64,000 bases of DNA, from assembly GCF_018614875.1 (NCBI RefSeq), contig NZ_JAGGNW010000027.1, positions 34,288 to 98,287 on the forward strand, in the 5' to 3' direction. How positions within the stretch are numbered: position 1 is the first letter of the stretch; every line of letters starts with the position of its first letter. The notes beneath the pieces were generated by a model. The model saw only the letters and a list, made by a program, of their open reading frames with translations. It made no database searches and was not told the DNA's origin. Made by a program: the position numbers and the translations under genes. Source of the DNA: Variovorax paradoxus. GTDB lineage: Bacteria; Pseudomonadota; Gammaproteobacteria; Burkholderiales; Burkholderiaceae_C. Positions 25,897 through 35,614 of this stretch are shown here, piece by piece.

Positions 25897-27558
25897 ATGG
25901 CTCAATACGTCTATTCGATGAACCGTGTCAGCAAGACCGTGCCGCCGAAGCGGCAGCTCTTGAAGGACATTTCGCTTTCGTTTTTCCCCGGCGCCAAGAT
26001 TGGCGTGCTCGGCCTCAACGGCTCGGGCAAGTCCACCCTGCTCAAGATCATGGCCGGCGTGGACAAGGAGTTCGAGGGCGAGGCGCTGCCCATGCCGGGC
26101 ATGACCATCGGCTACCTGGAGCAGGAGCCCAAGCTCAACAACGAGCACACGGTGCGCGAATCGGTCGAAGAGTCCATGGGCGCAGTCTTCGCGGCCAAGG
26201 CGCGTCTTGAAGAGGTCTACATCGCCTATGGCGAAGAAGACGCCGACTTCGACGCGCTGGCGGCCGAGCAAGCCCAACTCGAAGCCGTCATCGCCACCGC
26301 CGGCACCGATTCCGAGCACCAGCTGGAAATCGCGGCTGACGCGCTGCGCCTCCCGCCGTGGGACGCGAAGATCGGCCTGCTGTCAGGCGGCGAGAAGCGG
26401 CGCGTGGCCCTGTGCCGCTTGCTGCTGTCCAAGCCCGACATGCTGCTGCTCGATGAGCCGACCAACCACTTGGACGCCGAATCGGTGGAGTGGCTCGAAG
26501 TGTTCCTGCAGCGCTTCACCGGCACGGTGGTGGCCATCACCCACGATCGATACTTCCTCGACAACGCCGCCGAATGGATCCTGGAAATGGACCGCGGTCG
26601 CGGCATTCCATGGAAGGGCAACTACAGCACCTGGCTCGAGCAAAAGGGCGAACGCCTGGCACAGGAGCAGAAGGGCGAAGAAGCCCACGCCAAGGCGCTG
26701 AAGAAAGAATTGGAATGGTCGCGCCAGAACCCGAAGGCGCGCCAGGCCAAGAGCAAATCCCGCCTGGCTCGCTTCGAAGAGCTGAGCGACATGGAATACC
26801 AGAAGCGCAACGAGACCCAGGAAATCTTCATTCCTGTGGCGGAGCGGCTGGGCCAGCAGGTGTTCGAGTTCCACGGCGTCAGCAAGTCTTTCGGCGACCG
26901 CATGCTGATCGACAACCTGAGCTTCACGGTGCCGCCGGGCGCGATCGTCGGCATCATCGGCCCGAACGGCGCCGGCAAGTCAACGCTGTTCAAGCTGCTC
27001 GCGGGCAAGGAGCAGCCGGACGCCGGCCATGTGGTCATCGGCTCGACCGTCAAGGCGGCTTTCGTCGACCAGCACCGCGACGAGCTCGCCAACCAGAAGA
27101 CCGTGTGGGAAGACATCTCGAACGGCCTGGACATCATCAACGTCGGCAAGTTCCAGATGGCCAGCCGTGCGTATGCAGGTCGCTTCAACTTCAACGGTGC
27201 GGACCAGCAGAAGAAGGTCGGCACGCTGTCGGGCGGCGAGCGCGGTCGTTTGCACCTGGCCAAGACCCTGATCGCCGGCGGCAACGTGCTGATGCTCGAT
27301 GAACCGTCGAACGACCTGGACGTGGAAACGCTGCGCGCGCTCGAAGACGCGCTGCTCGAGTTCGCCGGCACGGTCATGGTGATCAGCCATGACCGCTGGT
27401 TCCTCGACCGCATCGCCACGCACATCCTGGCGGCCGAAGGCGACAGCCAGTGGACCTTCTTCGACGGCAACTACCAGGAGTACGAAGCCGACAAGAAGAA
27501 GCGCCTGGGCGAAGAAGGCGCCAAGCCGAAACGCATGCGCTACAAGGCGCTGAAGTAG
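25897..27558 (+). CDS. ettA: Energy-dependent translational throttle protein EttA (ABC-F)
   Basis: 553 residues, close to the usual 555. Two ABC domains (Walker A GLNGSGKST and GPNGAGKST; signatures LLSGGEKRR and TLSGGERGR; Walker B LLLDEPTNHLD and LMLDEPSNDLD) are joined by a charged helical linker (about residues 240-300), which contacts the ribosomal P-tRNA. EttA binds the ribosomal E site and gates the first elongation step according to ATP/ADP level. It ends directly against the convergent gene at 27559, with no spacer. Confidence 0.96.
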   Translation: MAQYVYSMNRVSKTVPPKRQLLKDISLSFFPGAKIGVLGLNGSGKSTLLKIMAGVDKEFEGEALPMPGMTIGYLEQEPKLNNEHTVRESVEESMGAVFAAKARLEEVYIAYGEEDADFDALAAEQAQLEAVIATAGTDSEHQLEIAADALRLPPWDAKIGLLSGGEKRRVALCRLLLSKPDMLLLDEPTNHLDAESVEWLEVFLQRFTGTVVAITHDRYFLDNAAEWILEMDRGRGIPWKGNYSTWLEQKGERLAQEQKGEEAHAKALKKELEWSRQNPKARQAKSKSRLARFEELSDMEYQKRNETQEIFIPVAERLGQQVFEFHGVSKSFGDRMLIDNLSFTVPPGAIVGIIGPNGAGKSTLFKLLAGKEQPDAGHVVIGSTVKAAFVDQHRDELANQKTVWEDISNGLDIINVGKFQMASRAYAGRFNFNGADQQKKVGTLSGGERGRLHLAKTLIAGGNVLMLDEPSNDLDVETLRALEDALLEFAGTVMVISHDRWFLDRIATHILAAEGDSQWTFFDGNYQEYEADKKKRLGEEGAKPKRMRYKALK

Positions 27559-28953
27559 TCAAGCGCTTTTTGCAGCTTCGGCGGAAGGCTGTGTCCGGGG
27601 CGCGAAATCGCCCGGCTGCGGCCAGCGCATCTGCACGCGCCTGCGCACCGTGTGGATGTTGTTGCGCAGCGCATAGAGCTCGTCGGCGTACGACAGCGGG
27701 ACGGCCACCTTGTTCACCACGCGGTCGAGTTCCTCGAGTTCGTCGAGCAGTTCCTCGCGCCCGCCTTGCCGCACATCCACCTTGGCTTCGATGTCGCGCA
27801 GCCGCGCATACCAGCGGAACACCCGCCGCCGCACGCGGAACTGGTAGAGCGGCGGCACCACGCGGCTCAGCGGCAGCATCAGCACCAGCAGGCCGCCGAG
27901 CACCAGCCACATGCGCTCGATCAGGTTGCTGGCCCAGAACGGCAGGTAGCGCTGCCAGAACGGCGGCGTGCCGTTGATCGCGCGGTCGCCCTCGGGGCTC
28001 ACGGGCAGTTCGCTGGTGCGCGTGTTGGGAAAGTCGCGCGCGCGGTTGAACCAGCCGGCATCGCTGTGCACGCCCTGCGCGGCCTGCGCGAAGAGCTGCC
28101 GCAGCGCGGGATGGGTCTCGTCGCGCGAGAGCAGCGAGGTGGTGGCCGCGAGCAGCGAGACGTCGGAGGGCGGCAGGTCTTTCGACAGGTCGACCACGCC
28201 GCGCGGCAGCGTGACCGTCGAGAGGAACGGAAAGCGCCGCGTATAGGCATCGGCCTGGCCGAAGTCCATCAACTTGATGTCGGGCGCGCGCAGCAGCCGC
28301 TGCACCTGGGGCGACTGCGGCGCCGAGGCCAGCACGATGGCATCGAGCAGGCCGGCCTGGAGCGCTTCGGCCGCGGCCGCCTGTTCGAGATTGGAAAGCT
28401 GCAGCGCTTCGGGCTCGAGGTGGTTGGCCTTGAAGAGCCTTTCCATGATCTCGGGCAGGCCGCTGCCCGCCAGGTCGACGTTGACGCGCAGGCCGCGCAG
28501 CTGGGCGAGCGAGCTCAGGGTGGCCGTCTTGCGGTCGATCTTCTGCGCACTGTCGGCGCGGTAGAAGAGCCAGATCGGCTCGAAGAACAGGCTGCCGAGC
28601 GAGGTGAGACCGGCTTCCTCGTCGGCCACCGGGTCGGCGCTGCCGCCGCGCACAAAGCCCGTGTCGGCGCCGCCGCTGCGCAGCAGCTCCAGGTTCTCGG
28701 AAGACCCCGTGGTGGCCTTGAGCTCCACTTCGATGCCGCTGCTCTTGAGCAACTCGGCATAGCGCTTGCCGAACTGCGAATAGGCGCTGCCGGTCGGGCC
28801 GGTCGCCAGCGTCACGTGCTTGGGCGGCTGCGGCTGCAGCCACCAGTAGGCGGCGATCAGCAGGCCGATCACGAGGAACACGATCGGGCCCGCCGAGGCG
28901 ATCAGGTCGCGGATCGACAGCAGGATCAGCTTCAGTGTCTTGGGCATGGCCAT
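27559..28953 (-). CDS. TAXI-family TRAP solute-binding protein with two membrane anchors
   Basis: 464 residues. One hydrophobic helix at about 20-39, then a periplasmic TAXI domain (ATGPTGSAYSQFGKRYA at the ligand site), then a second helix at about 347-370 followed by a basic/helical cytoplasmic tail of about 90 residues. Ordinary TAXI receptors are free periplasmic proteins; this one is tethered at both ends. No TRAP membrane subunit is encoded nearby. It is the second gene after a P1 peptidase (7-base gap). It could act as receptor or sensor; I cannot decide. Confidence 0.85.
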   Translation of the reverse strand: MAMPKTLKLILLSIRDLIASAGPIVFLVIGLLIAAYWWLQPQPPKHVTLATGPTGSAYSQFGKRYAELLKSSGIEVELKATTGSSENLELLRSGGADTGFVRGGSADPVADEEAGLTSLGSLFFEPIWLFYRADSAQKIDRKTATLSSLAQLRGLRVNVDLAGSGLPEIMERLFKANHLEPEALQLSNLEQAAAAEALQAGLLDAIVLASAPQSPQVQRLLRAPDIKLMDFGQADAYTRRFPFLSTVTLPRGVVDLSKDLPPSDVSLLAATTSLLSRDETHPALRQLFAQAAQGVHSDAGWFNRARDFPNTRTSELPVSPEGDRAINGTPPFWQRYLPFWASNLIERMWLVLGGLLVLMLPLSRVVPPLYQFRVRRRVFRWYARLRDIEAKVDVRQGGREELLDELEELDRVVNKVAVPLSYADELYALRNNIHTVRRRVQMRWPQPGDFAPRTQPSAEAAKSA

Positions 28954-28960
28954 GGGGAAC

Positions 28961-30010
28961 TCAACCTTTCGTTGCGGCGAGGTCGGCCGCGCACGGAACG
29001 TGCAGCTCGCCGACGGTGACGGAACGCGCCGCCAGCACCGCGCGCAAGGTGGCGCGCGCCACCGCTTCGGCGGCCATGATGCCGAGCACGGTCATGCCGG
29101 GCCTGGATTCGGAGGAGGGGCCTTCGAGCGGCACGCGGCCGGTGGCCAGCGCAAACAGCGTGTCGCCGTCGCTCATCGTGTGCACCGGGTTGATGGCGCG
29201 CGCGAGGCCGTCGTGGGCCACGCTGGCGAGGCGGTTGGCCTGCACCTTGGTCAGCACGGCGTCGGTCGCGATCACGCCGAGCGTGGTGTTGGTGCCCGCG
29301 AGCAGCGGCTTGGGCGGCTCGCCGCGCAGCAGCGCGCGGCGCGTGTCGAGCAGCGCAAGGCCATCTTCGGTGCGCGCGCCGGCCACCGGCTGCGCGGTGT
29401 CGGGGTCGATCACGTCGCCCAGCGCGTTGACCGCGATGAGTGCGCCCACCGTCACGCCGCCCACGGTCACCGAGGCGGTGCCGATGCCGCCTTTCATCGC
29501 GCGGTGCACGCCGAAGAGTTTGCCCACCAGCGCACCGCTGCCGGCGCCCACGTTGCCTTCTTCCGGCGCATCGCGGGTGGCCGCCTCGCAGGCCGCATAG
29601 CCGGCCGCGGCGTCGGGGCGGATGCGCGCGTCGCCCATCGGCAGGTCGAACAGCACGGCGGCCGGCACGATGGGCAGGATGCCGAAGCGCACGTCCATGC
29701 CGATGTTGCGCTCCTCGAGCCAGCGCATCGCGCCTTCGGCCGCGGCCAGGCCCCAGGCGCTGCCGCCCGACAGCATCACGCCGTGCACCTGCTGCACCAG
29801 GTTGCCGGGCGAGAGCAGGTCGGTTTCGCGCGTGCCCGGCGCCGCGCCGCGCACGTCGACGCCGGCAACGGCCCCTTCGCGGGCGAGGATCACGGTGCAG
29901 CCGGTGGGCCGGCGCGTGTCGGAAAAATGGCCGACTTCGATGCCGGCCACATCGGTGATGGCGCCGGAAGGCGAAGTTAGAGAAGAGGGAGCGGATGACG
30001 AAGCGGGCAT
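28961..30010 (-). CDS. P1-family (S58, DmpA-like) peptidase
   Basis: 349 residues. An Ntn-hydrolase-like fold that cleaves itself; the presumed cleavage site and Thr nucleophile lie in the NTTLGVIATDA block (residues 241-251). N-terminal features GAITDVAGIEVGH and the oxyanion-site GGSAWGL segment are typical. Characterised relatives are D-aminopeptidases, beta-aminopeptidases or L-aminopeptidases. The divergent neighbour 41 bases away is a DadA-like D-amino-acid oxidoreductase, which favours a D-amino-acid or peptide role (inference). Confidence 0.9.
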   Translation of the reverse strand: MPASSSAPSSLTSPSGAITDVAGIEVGHFSDTRRPTGCTVILAREGAVAGVDVRGAAPGTRETDLLSPGNLVQQVHGVMLSGGSAWGLAAAEGAMRWLEERNIGMDVRFGILPIVPAAVLFDLPMGDARIRPDAAAGYAACEAATRDAPEEGNVGAGSGALVGKLFGVHRAMKGGIGTASVTVGGVTVGALIAVNALGDVIDPDTAQPVAGARTEDGLALLDTRRALLRGEPPKPLLAGTNTTLGVIATDAVLTKVQANRLASVAHDGLARAINPVHTMSDGDTLFALATGRVPLEGPSSESRPGMTVLGIMAAEAVARATLRAVLAARSVTVGELHVPCAADLAATKG

Positions 30011-30051
30011 GGCGGCCGATTATGGGACCGCGCCCTCTACGATAGGCCCCC

Positions 30052-31350
30052 ATGACAGTTGCAAGAAGTTTCTCCGCGGAGGGCGCGGGACGCCATGTGG
30101 TCGTGATCGGCGCGGGCGCGGTGGGCAGCGCGACCGCCATCGAGGCCTTGCGCGCCGGCCTGCGCGTGACGGTGGTGGAGCCCGGCGAACCGGGTGGCCC
30201 GCAGGCCACGAGCTATGGCAATGCAGGTTGGCTGTCGTCCCATTCCGTGGTGCCGCCCGCGCTGCCCGGTGCGTGGCGCAAGGTGCCCGGCTGGTTGGCC
30301 GATCCGCTGGGACCGCTTGCGCTGCGCTGGCGCTATCTGCCCCGGGCCTTGCCCTGGCTGCTGCGCTACCTGGCCTCGGGCTGGACCGAGGCGCGCGTGC
30401 AGCGGACGGCCGACGCACTGCGCACGCTGCTTGCCGACGCACCCGCCTTGCACGCCCGGCTTGCCGCCGAGGCCGGTGTGCCGCAGCTCATCGAGCAGCG
30501 CGGGCTGCTGCATGCGTACCGTTCGCGCGAGGAGTTCGAGGGCGACGCGCTCGGCTGGCGCGTGCGCCGGCGCACCGGTGTGCAGTGGGAGGAATGGGCA
30601 GAGCCGGAACTGCGGCAGCGCGAACCCGACCTCGACGCGCGCTACACGCTCGGCATCTTCGTCTCCGAGGCCGGGCACTGCCGCAATCCGGGTGCCTACG
30701 TGGCCGCGCTGGCGCGGCATGCGCTGGAGGCGGGTGCGCAGCGCGTAGCGGCGCGCGCCATCGGCTTTCGCATCGAGGGCGGGCGGCTGCGCGCGGTGCA
30801 CACCGATGCCGGCGAGATCGCCTGCGACGCTGCCGCCATCTGCGCCGGGGCACGTTCGGGCCCGCTCGCCGCGGCGGCCGACTCAGCGGTGCCGCTCGAA
30901 TCGGAACGCGGCTACCACGTGGTGGTCGAAGGGGCCGCGGTGGGGCCGCGGACGCCGACGATGGTGGCCGATGGAAAGCTCATCGCGCACTGGATGGACG
31001 GCGGCCTGCGCGCGGCCGGCCAGGTCGAGATCGGCGGGCTCGAGGCGGCACCCGACTGGCGGCGCGCCGAAATCCTGCACCGGCATCTGCTGTCGATGTT
31101 TCCCGCGCTCGGCGCCCAGGCGCCGGATGCCGGGTCAGTGAAGCACTGGCTCGGCCACCGGCCCAGCCTGCCCGACGGGCTGCCCTGCATCGGCATGTCT
31201 GCGGCCAGCGCGGACATCGTGCTGGCCTTCGGGCACGGGCACGTCGGCCTGTGCGGCTCGGCGCGCACCGGCAGGCTCGCGGCGCAATTGCTCGCGGGCA
31301 CCACGCCCGAGACGGCGCTTGGCCCGTTCGATCCCGGTCGCTTCAACTGA
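30052..31350 (+). CDS. FAD-dependent oxidoreductase, D-amino acid dehydrogenase (DadA) type
   Basis: 432 residues. The N-terminal dinucleotide-binding motif VVIGAGAVGSATAIEAL is followed by SYGNAGWLSSHSVVPP, the segment typical of DadA-type dehydrogenases. The C-terminus has GHGHVGLCGSARTG over the flavin. It probably oxidises a D-amino acid to a 2-oxo acid and passes electrons to the respiratory chain. Divergent from the P1 peptidase/TAXI operon over 41 bases, so one regulatory region likely serves both. Confidence 0.88.
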   Translation: MTVARSFSAEGAGRHVVVIGAGAVGSATAIEALRAGLRVTVVEPGEPGGPQATSYGNAGWLSSHSVVPPALPGAWRKVPGWLADPLGPLALRWRYLPRALPWLLRYLASGWTEARVQRTADALRTLLADAPALHARLAAEAGVPQLIEQRGLLHAYRSREEFEGDALGWRVRRRTGVQWEEWAEPELRQREPDLDARYTLGIFVSEAGHCRNPGAYVAALARHALEAGAQRVAARAIGFRIEGGRLRAVHTDAGEIACDAAAICAGARSGPLAAAADSAVPLESERGYHVVVEGAAVGPRTPTMVADGKLIAHWMDGGLRAAGQVEIGGLEAAPDWRRAEILHRHLLSMFPALGAQAPDAGSVKHWLGHRPSLPDGLPCIGMSAASADIVLAFGHGHVGLCGSARTGRLAAQLLAGTTPETALGPFDPGRFN

Positions 31351-31368
31351 CGTTCGGTCGGATCTTCC

Positions 31369-31836
31369 TCAGCGGTAGCTCTGGTAGACACGGGTGCCGC
31401 CATCGGCCAGCACCAGCAGAACGTCGTAGGGGTCGCGCCGGTCTCCGTAGGCGGCGCCATCCATGCCGGGCGAACCGACCGGCATGCCCGGCACGGCCAG
31501 GCCGATGGCCTTGGGCTTTTCACGCAGCAGCCTGCGCACCTCGCGCGCGGGCACGTGACCTTCGAGCGCATAGCCGCCGACCAGGCCGGTGTGGCACGAG
31601 CCCAGTTTGACCGGAATGCCGAGCCGGGTGCGCGCGGCATTGTTGCCGTCGTCGTGCACGCGGGTGGCGAAGCCGTTCGCATCGAGGTGCTTGACCCAGT
31701 CCTGGCAGCACCCGCAGTTCGGGTCTTTCCAGATCTCGACCATCGGCGCGGCGGCCGACGCGGCCAGCGGCCATGCCGCCGTGGATGCGAGCGCGAGCAC
31801 CGGGGCAGCGCGCAGAAGAAGGGTGCGTCTTTGCAT
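31369..31836 (-). CDS. DUF411 secreted metal-binding protein
   Basis: 155 residues from ATG 31836 with a clear Shine-Dalgarno (TAAGGAG). An N-terminal twin arginine (QRRTLLLRA) and hydrophobic stretch to ASAAAP suggest Tat or Sec export. The mature domain begins VEIWKDPNCGCCQDW; this CxCC motif, the later SCHT and a Met-rich end are typical of DUF411, which often accompanies copper genes. No other copper genes are nearby. Last gene of an operon starting at 33693. Confidence 0.88.
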   Translation of the reverse strand: MQRRTLLLRAAPVLALASTAAWPLAASAAAPMVEIWKDPNCGCCQDWVKHLDANGFATRVHDDGNNAARTRLGIPVKLGSCHTGLVGGYALEGHVPAREVRRLLREKPKAIGLAVPGMPVGSPGMDGAAYGDRRDPYDVLLVLADGGTRVYQSYR

Positions 31837-31847
31837 GAGAGTTCTCC

Positions 31848-32126
31848 TTAAGACACCAGCTGCGCGCGGGCCTTGTCGACCCACACCTGCAGGTTGTCGA
31901 GCAGGTCTTTCTGGCTGAAGGAACAGCTCTCCTCGCTGAACAGCGCGCTCGATTCGAGCCGGTCGAGCAGGTTCAGCAGCACCTCGCCATAGCGCGGCGG
32001 CAATGCCGCGAGCAGCTCGCCGCTCGCGCGCGACTCGTTCGAGAGCGTGGCGATCGATTCGCCGCGGCCGTTGCGCAGCGCATCGACGCGCGCGCCGATG
32101 GCGTCGAGTTGCGGGGCTGCGTTCAT
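31848..32126 (-). CDS. Small conserved-looking protein, function unknown
   Basis: 92 residues from ATG 32126, which overlaps the stop of the GDPD gene by 4 bases (translational coupling). No signal peptide or membrane segment; mostly helical, with two Cys-poor amphipathic stretches and a segment EESCSFSQKDLLDNLQVW. I recognise no family. It lies 11 bases before the DUF411 gene. The tight overlap and codon usage like its neighbours support a real gene. Confidence 0.72.
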   Translation of the reverse strand: MNAAPQLDAIGARVDALRNGRGESIATLSNESRASGELLAALPPRYGEVLLNLLDRLESSALFSEESCSFSQKDLLDNLQVWVDKARAQLVS

Positions 32127-33115
32127 GATGCGGCCTTTCCAGGTGGCGGCAGCGGGAGGCCGCGTTCGCGCATGAGGTCGCGCAGCACGTCGGGGTAGTC
32201 GGTGATGAGGCCGTCCACGCCCCAGTCCATCAGCCGCAGCATGTCGGCACGCTGGTTCACGGTCCAGGGCAGCACCTTGAGGCCGAGGCCTTGCGCCTCC
32301 TTGATGGCCGCTTGCGTCAGGTCGTTGTAGGCCGGCGACCAGATCACAGGGCCTGCGGTCTTCCCCGCCGCCACCTTGACCAGCTGCGCAGTGGAAGTGA
32401 AATTGGCGGCGTCGAACCCGGCCGTCCAGCGGCTGTCCTTGAGCGTGCGCGCGGAACTCAGATAGGCGCGCGGCAACTGCGGCGCGAGTTGGCCGACCAG
32501 CGCGAGCGTGCGCCAGTCGAAGCTCTGGATGGTGACCCGGCTGCCCATCTGCGCCTTGTCGATTTCGGCGAGCAGGGCGCGCACCATCGGCTCGGGCGCG
32601 GCGGTCTCGTCCGGCCGGGTCGGATCGATCTTGGTCTCGATGTTGAAGCGCAGCGTGGCGGCTGCGGCGCCGCGTGCGCGCACCTGCTCGAACAGCGCGG
32701 CCAGGGTCGGAATGCGTTCGCCGTCGCGCGGCTGCTGCAGCGCGAACTGCTTGCCGTAGCTGCTTGCGGGGTTCAGGCGGCCCACGTCGTAGCCCTGAAG
32801 CTGGGCCAGCGTCAGAGAGCGGACGGTGGCGCCGCTCTTCGGCGCGAGCCAGGCGCCGTTCGCGTCCCGCGTGTGGTCGGGGTTGAGCGCGGTGTCGTGC
32901 GAAATGACGACCACGCCGTCGGCCGTGAGTCCGATGTCGAGCTCGAGCGTGTTCACGCCCAGGTCGATGGCATTCGAGAACGCCGCCAGCGTGTTCTCGG
33001 GTGCGAGGCCACGCCCGCCGCGGTGGGCCTGCAGGTCGAACTGCTGCTTTGCCTTGGGGAGAATGGCCGCACAGCCCGCAATCAGCAATGCGCCGGCAAG
33101 CAGGGGGTATTTCAT
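32123..33115 (-). CDS. Glycerophosphodiester phosphodiesterase, lipoprotein
   Basis: 330 residues from ATG 33115. Lipobox LLIAGC marks a lipid-anchored protein. The GDPD signature QAHRGGRGLAPENTLAAF with the later ELDIGLTADGVVVISHD holds the catalytic His residues and metal-binding Glu/Asp. It hydrolyses glycerophosphodiesters to glycerol-3-phosphate and an alcohol, outside the cytoplasmic membrane. It overlaps its neighbours by 4 bases on both sides. Confidence 0.93.
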   Translation of the reverse strand: MKYPLLAGALLIAGCAAILPKAKQQFDLQAHRGGRGLAPENTLAAFSNAIDLGVNTLELDIGLTADGVVVISHDTALNPDHTRDANGAWLAPKSGATVRSLTLAQLQGYDVGRLNPASSYGKQFALQQPRDGERIPTLAALFEQVRARGAAAATLRFNIETKIDPTRPDETAAPEPMVRALLAEIDKAQMGSRVTIQSFDWRTLALVGQLAPQLPRAYLSSARTLKDSRWTAGFDAANFTSTAQLVKVAAGKTAGPVIWSPAYNDLTQAAIKEAQGLGLKVLPWTVNQRADMLRLMDWGVDGLITDYPDVLRDLMRERGLPLPPPGKAAS

Positions 33116-33693
33116 TTGAGCTGTACCTTGATGCCGTCGTCCTGCACCGTGATGTCGCCGATCTCGTAGGTCTTGCGTCCGACCGTGAGTTCGTCGGCGG
33201 TGAAGCTGCGCAGCACCTGGCCCTGCAGCAGTTCCTGCGCCACCAACGCGCCGATCTTTTGCAGCCGCTCGGCATCGCGGCCCTGCACGCCCTGCAGTTC
33301 GAGGCGTTCGGCCTTCGGCTGGTCGAGCCGCAGCGCACGCGCGGCGGGGTCGTAGCGCAGCGCGCTGCTGACCGAGACCACGCCCTGCACCGGCGAGGCG
33401 GCCAGCAACGGGCTGGCAATGGTCAGCGTGGCCGTAATGGCCGCGCGGTTGCTGCGCGCATCGAGGCTCAGTTGCGGATCGCGCAGCCCGACCATGAAGA
33501 TCTCGGCATAGCGTTCGGCCAGCGGGAAGCGCCTGGTGATCTGCGCCTGCAGCTCGTCGCGCGTGGCGGTGTATTCGCTGGTGAAGAAGTTGAAGCCGGC
33601 CAGCGCGGAAAGCGGCGCCTGCAGAGCCGCGGCGGCCAGCAGCGCGCGCAGCATCCAGCGGCGGGAGGTGAAGGGCAGGGAGCGGATTTGCAT
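33112..33693 (-). CDS. DUF1439-type secreted protein (YceB-like)
   Basis: 193 residues from ATG 33693. The signal peptide ends near ALSALAGF. The remainder is a beta-rich domain with repeated short strands (RAITATLTIASPLL, LRLDQPKAERLELQG), resembling the periplasmic lipid-binding-like DUF1439 proteins. It lacks a lipobox Cys. It is the first gene of a four-gene operon with GDPD, a 92-residue protein and DUF411, which suggests an envelope role. Confidence 0.82.
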   Translation of the reverse strand: MQIRSLPFTSRRWMLRALLAAAALQAPLSALAGFNFFTSEYTATRDELQAQITRRFPLAERYAEIFMVGLRDPQLSLDARSNRAAITATLTIASPLLAASPVQGVVSVSSALRYDPAARALRLDQPKAERLELQGVQGRDAERLQKIGALVAQELLQGQVLRSFTADELTVGRKTYEIGDITVQDDGIKVQLK

Positions 33694-33861
33694 ACTTCTC
33701 GGAGCTTGCCACAGCCTGCGGGGTTCCCGCCCGTTCGGGTCTGCGGCAGGCTCGCCGGGCCCCGCAAGTTCCCCGCGCTGCTGCGCGGACAGGAAAATTT
33801 CCTACGCCGCGGCGCCGCCGGGCGGGGCACGTTCGGGGCTTCCGCAAGAAAAAGACGAACG

Positions 33862-34827
33862 ATGCAGGGCACCACGCGAATCGGAATTTCTGGCTGGCGC
33901 TATGCGCCATGGCGGGGCCGCTTCTATCCGAAAGGGCTGCCCCAGCGCCTCGAGCTCGACTTTGCGTCGCGCATGCTGCCGACCGTCGAGATCAATGGCT
34001 CGTTCTATTCGCTGCAACGCCCCGCGTCCTACCAGGCATGGCACGACGCGACACCGGACGATTTCGTGTTCGCGGTGAAGGGGCCGCGCTACATCACCCA
34101 CAACCTGCGGCTGCGGGAGCCGCGCGCGGCACTGGCCAATTTCCTTGCGTCGGGCGTGTTCGCGCTGGGCGCCAAGCTGGGGCCGATTCTTTGGCAACTG
34201 CCGCCTTCGCTTGCCTACGATGCCGAGCGCATCGAGGAGTTTCTGTCGCTCCTGCCCAGGGACGGCCGGTCCGCCCTCAGGCTGGCGCGGCAGCACAACG
34301 AGAAACTCGACGACGACCGCGCATTGCTCAAGGCGCCCGCAAAATTGCGTATCCGGCATGCGGTGGAGGTGCGGCATGCGAGTTTCGCGAATCCGGACTT
34401 CATTGCGATGCTGCGCCGCCATGGTGTCGCGCTGGTCGTCGCCGACACGGCGGGGCGCTGGCCGCTGCTCGAAGACCTGTGCGCCGATTTCGTCTACATG
34501 CGGCTGCATGGGGACAAGGAGCTCTACGCGAGCGGCTACGACGCCGCTGCGCTGGACAACTGGGCCCGGCGCATCGACGCCTGGCGCCATGGACGCCAGG
34601 TGAAGGACGCGAGGCTGGCTGCGCCCTCGCGCCGGCTGTCGGGGCGAAAGGGGCGCGACGTGTTCTGCTACTTCGACAACGACGTCAAGGTGCACGCGCC
34701 CTACGACGCCGCGCACCTCGCGGCCCGGCTCGGCGTGGCCACCGGGCTGGGGTCGGACGACAGCTTCGGCCTGCCGCCCGGCATGGCCGTGCGAAAGACG
34801 GCGCGTGCGCGGGCAGGCAAGAAGTAG
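33862..34827 (+). CDS. DUF72 family protein (YecE-like)
   Basis: 321 residues from ATG 33862; the frame is open for a long way upstream, but only this part matches the family. It starts TRIGISGWRYAPWRGRFYPKG, followed by EINGSFYSLQRP and FVYMRLHGDKELY, all DUF72 marks. The fold is a TIM barrel; the biochemical function is not established. It is divergent from the DUF1439 operon and convergent with the amino acid ABC operon. Confidence 0.9.
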   Translation: MQGTTRIGISGWRYAPWRGRFYPKGLPQRLELDFASRMLPTVEINGSFYSLQRPASYQAWHDATPDDFVFAVKGPRYITHNLRLREPRAALANFLASGVFALGAKLGPILWQLPPSLAYDAERIEEFLSLLPRDGRSALRLARQHNEKLDDDRALLKAPAKLRIRHAVEVRHASFANPDFIAMLRRHGVALVVADTAGRWPLLEDLCADFVYMRLHGDKELYASGYDAAALDNWARRIDAWRHGRQVKDARLAAPSRRLSGRKGRDVFCYFDNDVKVHAPYDAAHLAARLGVATGLGSDDSFGLPPGMAVRKTARARAGKK

Positions 34828-34846
34828 CGCGGCTCTGCGTACCGCC

Positions 34847-35597
<751 letters not shown>

Positions 35598-35614
<17 letters not shown>

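Noticed and set aside
25681..26319. 212-codon minus-strand frame across the rhlE/ettA gap
   Set aside because: Antisense to the start of ettA, with no family resemblance; the intergenic part is non-coding in character.
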